This document shows positions 60,240 to 64,000 of a stretch of 64,000 bases of DNA, piece after piece. The position numbers were made by a program, and so were the translations under genes. The stretch is taken from the NCBI GenBank assembly GCA_034519515.1, contig JAXHOK010000042.1, forward strand, positions 77,235 through 141,234. Reading direction: 5' to 3'. Source of the DNA: Arcicella sp034519515. Lineage in GTDB: Bacteria; Bacteroidota; Bacteroidia; Cytophagales; Spirosomataceae. Under the pieces are notes generated by a model, which did not search any database, was not told the DNA's origin, and was given only the letters and a program-made list of their open reading frames with translations. Within the stretch, counting starts at the first letter, position 1, and each line of letters opens with the position of its first letter.

Positions 60240-60868
60240 ATTAATACTGTCGGGTATAGCCTTTTCAGTTTAATTCTTGCATCAGCAGTTTTGAATTGCC
60301 AGTTAACTCCTTTTTGAGCATTATTACGTTCTTTTACCCATTGCCTTACTCTGATTTCTAAGACCTCTTTACTTTCAAAACGGTCATTAAGGGCTTGTCT
60401 GGATAGTACACTTAATTCACATTCAGCAATGTTGAGCCATGAACCATGTTTAGGAGTGTAAACGAATTCGATTTTGTCAATAATAGCTCTGGCACGCTGT
60501 GGCTCAAAAACATTGTATAAATTATGCTTTTTGTGAGAGGATAAATTATCCTCTACCACCGTTATCTTTTTTGCATTGGGATACATTTGTTCGGCAATAT
60601 AACCCATATGTAAAGCCCATGTATTGCCTTTATGGTCATCGTCTACAAAGATTTCTCGACGTTTTCCCAAAGGTTCTACTATCATCACTATCTCTGCAGC
60701 TCCTTCTCGCTGATATTCACAATCTTCATATTTTACACCTTTTTCATCCATGTAAGATTTACGTAGCTCACTTACCAACTGCTTTGGAGATTCGTCATAA
60801 CAAACAACAGGATTTTCAGCATTATATTCTCGTGCATAAACGTCTAATACATCCTCCATACAACACAC
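60236..60868 (-). CDS. IS630 transposase, catalytic (DDE) part
   Basis: The frame is open from the A8 run near 60930 down to a TGA at 60236, and includes KPWQVKEWVIPEASAEF before the first ATG (60868). VVCYDESPKQL has the first catalytic Asp, FVDDDHKGNTW lies between, ITVVEDNLSSHKKHNLYNVF the second, and IEFVYTPKHGSWLNIAECEL the final Glu of the D-D-E triad. This is the IS630/ISXO2-like transposase C-terminal domain. It has no good independent start, so it is most likely made as a fusion with the upstream frame by -1 frameshifting. Confidence 0.87.
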   Translation of the reverse strand: MCCMEDVLDVYAREYNAENPVVCYDESPKQLVSELRKSYMDEKGVKYEDCEYQREGAAEIVMIVEPLGKRREIFVDDDHKGNTWALHMGYIAEQMYPNAKKITVVEDNLSSHKKHNLYNVFEPQRARAIIDKIEFVYTPKHGSWLNIAECELSVLSRQALNDRFESKEVLEIRVRQWVKERNNAQKGVNWQFKTADARIKLKRLYPTVLI

Positions 60869-60891
60869 AAATTCTGCACTTGCTTCTGGTA

Positions 60892-61365
60892 TTACCCATT
60901 CTTTAACTTGCCAAGGCTTAATTTCGTTTTTTTTAACAGCCGATTGACCGATTCTCGGCTGATACTTTCTACCACTTCCAATTTGACTAATTTATCGGAT
61001 AATAACGATAATGTCCATGAACTGTAACCCTCGGGTGGGGAACTACATCTAAGACTCACCAATCGTGCTTCTACTGCACCATCAAACTTTATTTTATCCT
61101 CATTCAAACGGGGTAAGCCTGACAACGCTATATCTAAGCCATACAACACATACCGCTCTCGCAAGCGTTCAACCGTCTTTACATTCACTTTGTATTCCCT
61201 TGATATCTCTGTATCTGTCCAAACCTGTGTTCCTAATCTATCGCAAGCGAGTAAAATTAAACTACGCTTCGTTGCTTCACTTTCACTTTTGCGACGTTTT
61301 ACTACACCACTTAAACGATTTCTTTCTGATTCCGTCAAATCAACATGATATTTTTTCTTGCCCAT
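60892..61365 (-). CDS. IS630 transposase, helix-turn-helix part
   Basis: The 157-residue frame begins MGKKKYHVDLTESERNRLSG and has a winged or paired-type helix-turn-helix (TDTEISREYKVNVKTVERLR ERYVLYG) and a linker SSPPEGYSSWTLSLLSDKLV, both typical of IS630 N-termini. The normal continuation RLLKKN-EIKPWQVKEW is reached by slipping one base back on A8 (T8 at 60927-60934 on the plus strand). Otherwise translation ends after LGKLKNG. It forms one transposase with the downstream frame. Confidence 0.87.
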   Translation of the reverse strand: MGKKKYHVDLTESERNRLSGVVKRRKSESEATKRSLILLACDRLGTQVWTDTEISREYKVNVKTVERLRERYVLYGLDIALSGLPRLNEDKIKFDGAVEARLVSLRCSSPPEGYSSWTLSLLSDKLVKLEVVESISRESVNRLLKKTKLSLGKLKNG

Positions 61366-61421
61366 TTTATTTTTTAGTGCAATATTACTAAATTTACCCG
61401 ACTAAATTAATATGATAGACT

Positions 61422-61771
61422 ACTAAGGGATAATTGAGAATAAAATCAAGGTGAAAAACCAACCAATATCCCGATACTTTGTAGTTTTCGACATTGCTAA
61501 CCGATAATATTTGTTTGGGGGCTGTCATTGCTAATACACCTTCATCAAAATCGTAATAATGCTGTCCGTATTTTAGTTTTAGAACTTAGATTTTTTTTAG
61601 GGATATACCATAAAAGTTTAGCAAAAAATGTACTTCATCTGTATGTGTTGAAGATTGAACCTCATCCATTTTTATCAAACTGATTAACGGATGAAGAGGC
61701 TTGGATAAACCCATTAAGCGATGAAGCTCCGAAATGGAATTGATAGTGATATGATTGCTGTTGATTGCCAT
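61422..61771 (-). pseudogene. AraC family regulator, N-terminal fragment, disrupted
   Basis: From the ATG at 61771 the translation reads ISELHRLMGLSKPLHPLISL, HFLLNFYGISLKKI, an in-frame TAA at 61586-61588, then KYGQHYYDFDEGVLAMTAPK and GYWLVFHLDFILNYPL. This is the N-terminal sensor half of the Bacteroidota AraC regulators that usually begin this way. The IS630-type element cuts it after NYPL and no helix-turn-helix remains. The DoxX and SDR remnants upstream on the same strand fit a former AraC-SDR-DoxX redox cluster. Confidence 0.75.
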
Positions 61772-61845
61772 TAGATATTAATATACTGAAAATCTATAAT
61801 GTGCATTACAGAAGGCACATTATAGATTGTTATTTATTTTTGAAA

Positions 61846-62215
61846 CTATTTTTTTGTAAACATCCAAGCCCAAGCAATAAACAAAAACTGAATTGGTAAT
61901 CTTACGATGCTTACTACAAGTTTTTCATTGCCTGTTTGATAATATCCGATACTTTCGGGAATATGGATGGTGAAGAAAAATATCACCAACATCGCCATAA
62001 TTACCTTTGCGGCAATTGCTCTTGTTTTGATAGGTATCAATAATATAGCTAACGCAATCTCAATCAATGCCACTCATTGTAATTAACAGTTTATGGGCTG
62101 GCAGCCAAGCGGGCATCATCGCAAAATACTGTTCTGGTTTGATAAAGTGCATTGAACCCATAAAAAGGTAAAACGCCACCAATAGGTAAAATAATATGGT
62201 TTTTAGTGTTTTCAT
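61846..62215 (-). pseudogene. DoxX-like membrane protein gene with a frameshift
   Basis: The ATG at 62215 gives MKTLKTILFYLLVAFYLFMG and the segment HFIKPEQYFAMMPAWLPAHK, stopping after LLITMSGID. The downstream part, IEIALAILLIPIKTRAIAAK and on to FLFIAWAWMFTKK, is in another frame (61846-62073). The join near 62065 needs a one-base shift. Four helices and the W-L-P motif fit the DoxX-like family. The gene lies 2 bases from the intact SDR, as in working copies elsewhere. A sequencing error is possible. Confidence 0.7.
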
Positions 62216-62216
62216 T

Positions 62217-63146
62217 TTACAATTCGTACTTGAAGTTGGTTAATTTTTCTGATACTTCCCATAATTTTTTGGCTAAATTCTTATCGTATGAGGTTTCACT
62301 TGAGTTTACCAATTCGGGATAACCTTTTAATTCATTCATCTTGGTTGGCCCAAAAAACTCAGCACCTTTTAGATTCGATTCAGTAGCTGCTCTTAGTATC
62401 GGCAATGCACCCATATTTACTTTTTGAGCCATTAAGACATTCATTATTTTCATCATAAATCCTGCATCTTTTTGGAGATTGGTGGCAGTATAACCAGGGT
62501 GAGAGGCCGTTGAGATTGTTTCGATTTTTGCTTCCTTTAATTTGCGGTCAAGCTCATAAGTAAACAGTAAGTTGGCAAGTTTACTTTGAGCATAAGCTTT
62601 TTTTGTATCGAAGTTTTCTGAAAAATTGAGGTCGTTAAAATAAATGGTTGGTTCAAAATCTTGCCCCTGTGTTTTTTTATGAAGCACACTACTTTGATTC
62701 ACTACTCTGCTATTGGGAGTTGCTTTGAGCAAAGGCAATAATAAGCCAGTCAGCAGAAAATGCCCTAAATGATTGGTGGCAAATTGTAGTTCTTGTCCTT
62801 GTCTCGACAGCTCTCGCTGTGGAGTCCACATAATACCCGCATTGTTGAGCAGTAAATCAAGTTTGTTGTATTTCTTTTTAAATTCATCAGCAAAAGCTCT
62901 TACAGAATCTAAGTCAGAAACATCTAATTTCATCAGCTCAATGTCAGCCGACGGGAATTGTTGTTTGATTTCCTGAACCGCATTTTTGCCTTTTTCAAGA
63001 TTACGAACTGGTAAAATTATTTTAGCACCTTTTTGACTGAGTACTTTTGCCGCTTCGAGTCCAATTCCACTCGATGCCCCTGTGATGATTATTGTTTTTC
63101 CTTTCTGTGAAGAAATGTTTTCTACTGTCCAATTTGAAGTTGCCAT
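62217..63146 (-). CDS. SDR family oxidoreductase (retinol-dehydrogenase-like)
   Basis: This 309-residue protein has KTIIITGASSGIGLEAAKVL, ILPVRN after strand 2 (NADP-type Arg), NNAGIMWTPQ, the catalytic Ser in NQSSVLH and YAQSKLANLLFTYEL (YxxxK). SHPGYTATNLQ follows. This longer SDR type with an N-terminal extension is often annotated as retinol or protochlorophyllide-like oxidoreductase. Its natural substrate in Bacteroidota is unknown. It is the only intact gene of the AraC-DoxX-SDR group and lies between two transposase loci. Confidence 0.88.
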   Translation of the reverse strand: MATSNWTVENISSQKGKTIIITGASSGIGLEAAKVLSQKGAKIILPVRNLEKGKNAVQEIKQQFPSADIELMKLDVSDLDSVRAFADEFKKKYNKLDLLLNNAGIMWTPQRELSRQGQELQFATNHLGHFLLTGLLLPLLKATPNSRVVNQSSVLHKKTQGQDFEPTIYFNDLNFSENFDTKKAYAQSKLANLLFTYELDRKLKEAKIETISTASHPGYTATNLQKDAGFMMKIMNVLMAQKVNMGALPILRAATESNLKGAEFFGPTKMNELKGYPELVNSSETSYDKNLAKKLWEVSEKLTNFKYEL

Positions 63147-63204
63147 TTGATTATTTTTTGCATTTTAAATTGTAATTATTATTTTACACATAACTAATTG
63201 ATTA

Positions 63205-63693
63205 TCAATATTTTGCGACTACTAATTCTTGCAAAAGGTCTAATATTTCTTTCTCCGAGCAGAGAATTCTTTGTAATGCTATGAACCCTTTTTTTTCAAA
63301 TTCTTTAATATGTCTTCTAATATACTTGACTAATTTTTGAGCATGCCATGCAACGAAAGCGAATCTGAGTAATTTTATCTCAAAGTCTTCCTTATTTGTA
63401 ACCCTTGCTTCTTGAATTAGAAGTACGTGTTTGAGTAATTTGAAGAACTGCTCAATATACGTCCTTTGGAACCAGTGCCGCCGAAGGGTTTTAGAAAATA
63501 TATTTTTGTCTGGACTGAAAATAATACTCACTTTTTTTGAACCATTTAGTCTAAAAGCTAAAAATGTAACTTCCTGATTTTTAGAAAGATATTTTGCCCT
63601 AAATCGCCATGTAAACCTTGTTTTTTGTGCGTCTGGTAGCTCTTTTTGTTGTTGATGGTGTTGTTTTTCTAAGGCTATGAACTCTTTTTCCAC
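63205..63693 (-). pseudogene. IS4-like transposase, C-terminal fragment with upstream frameshift
   Basis: The frame from a GTG at 63693 gives 162 residues. RRHWFQRTYIEQFFKLLKHV (the Y/W-x-x-E region of IS4-type DDE transposases) is followed by a helical C-terminus. In the same frame upstream, RDWIYIGVPKKSHCVQIDGK continues back to a TAA near 63773. Beyond that, another frame holds IFHEQVTQGKERSDTLVREI and IASRLKG. So at least one frameshift breaks the gene, and only the last third is continuous. No terminal repeat was identified. Confidence 0.65.
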
Positions 63694-63913
63694 TAATTCT
63701 GAGAGTTTCTTTTTTTTGCCGTCAATCTGAACACAATGTGATTTCTTGGGAACACCGATATAAATCCAATCCCTTTAATCGACTTGCAATATGTATGCAT
63801 GATGTCATTTGAGATATAATCTCTCTAACTAACGTATCAGAACGTTCTTTACCTTGAGTAACCTGTTCATGAAATATTTCTTTAGATACAATTTTTAATG
63901 CAATATATTCATT

Positions 63914-64000
63914 GATGATGATGATGATGATGATGATTCATTTGATGATGGTTGTCCTCCTCCTGATTCTGAATGTGAAGATGATGGTTGTGGTGGTGGT
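63914..64000 (+). repeat. GAT microsatellite and GAT/GGT-rich tract at the right edge
   Basis: Eight consecutive GAT units (63914-63937) are followed by GAT-, TGT-, CCT- and GGT-rich sequence to the edge. One plus-strand frame is open and reads a run of Asp then Cys/Pro/Gly-rich residues, so it may enter a gene beyond the window. I cannot decide. Confidence 0.6.

Larger units (their letters stand above)
60230..61421 (-). mobile_element. IS630-type insertion sequence, about 1.2 kb
   Basis: The ends share AGTCTATCATATTAAT (left, 60230-60245) and its mirror (right, 61406-61421), followed inward by GTCGGGTA in both. Two transposase frames fill the element. IS630/Tc1-mariner elements insert at TA; the flanks contain TA but the exact boundary is ambiguous because the outer AGTC/GACT is also symmetric. 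It sits between an AraC pseudogene and an unrelated ORF. Confidence 0.85.

Overview
The window looks like a chromosome segment from a low-GC Bacteroidota, most likely order Cytophagales (Spirosomataceae-like: Emticicia, Arcicella or Flectobacillus type). This rests on a SusC/SusD pair, a GWxTD lipoprotein, a NIPSNAP protein, an OmpA protein with PD40 and carboxypeptidase-regulatory-like repeats, a TapB/DUF3108-like secreted protein, and promoters of the Bacteroidota form TTTG-N19/20-TAnnTTTG. The genus is inference.

Layout. 0-15 kb: pyrF (cut by the left edge), rfbC, maltokinase, tRNA-Glu, a GWxTD lipoprotein, a methyltransferase, a glucosaminidase, a GT39 glycosyltransferase, mtgA, an Rpn-family nuclease, hemW coupled to an M16 peptidase, a GT4 glycosyltransferase and an O-methyltransferase. 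15-24 kb: a LysM lytic transglycosylase, a 131-bp MITE with 8-bp target duplication, susC/susD, an acetoacetate-decarboxylase-like protein and an SDR. 24-26.1 kb: about 2 kb without a normal gene, holding a decayed ORF, a second MITE family, two sigma-54-like promoters, a hairpin cluster and a promoter-to-terminator unit that may be a small RNA or a 35-residue protein. 26-30 kb: glgB, an SDR and a CpsB-type phosphatase. 30-34 kb: an Rpn pseudogene split by a MITE, then a compact two-gene cassette: a P-loop (STAND/AAA-like) ATPase overlapping a protein that fuses an unrecognised N-terminal domain to a complete polyprenyl diphosphate synthase. This cassette is the best candidate for an undescribed, possibly defence-type, system.

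34-48 kb: a second LysM lytic transglycosylase, a DUF3109 protein, metG with an apparent in-frame palindromic insertion, an SDR, NIPSNAP, a giant OmpA-family protein and pth. 47.5-48.4 kb: an array of repeated hairpin modules with six roughly 81-bp copies. 48-60 kb: TapB-like protein, rlmB, a lipoprotein, an alkyltransferase-like protein, VanZ, a membrane AraC regulator, DoxX, an S41 protease with two related small secreted proteins, Uma2, thrB and small hypotheticals. 60-64 kb: an accessory zone with an IS630-type element (probable -1 frameshift at an A8 run), broken AraC and DoxX genes, an intact SDR and an IS4-like transposase remnant.

Common threads are cell-envelope work (murein hydrolases and synthases, SusCD import, sugar and surface polysaccharide enzymes, OmpA) and many palindromic intergenic repeats: a double-hairpin family in three copies, a REP-like family in two, two MITE families, and many convergent-gene terminators.
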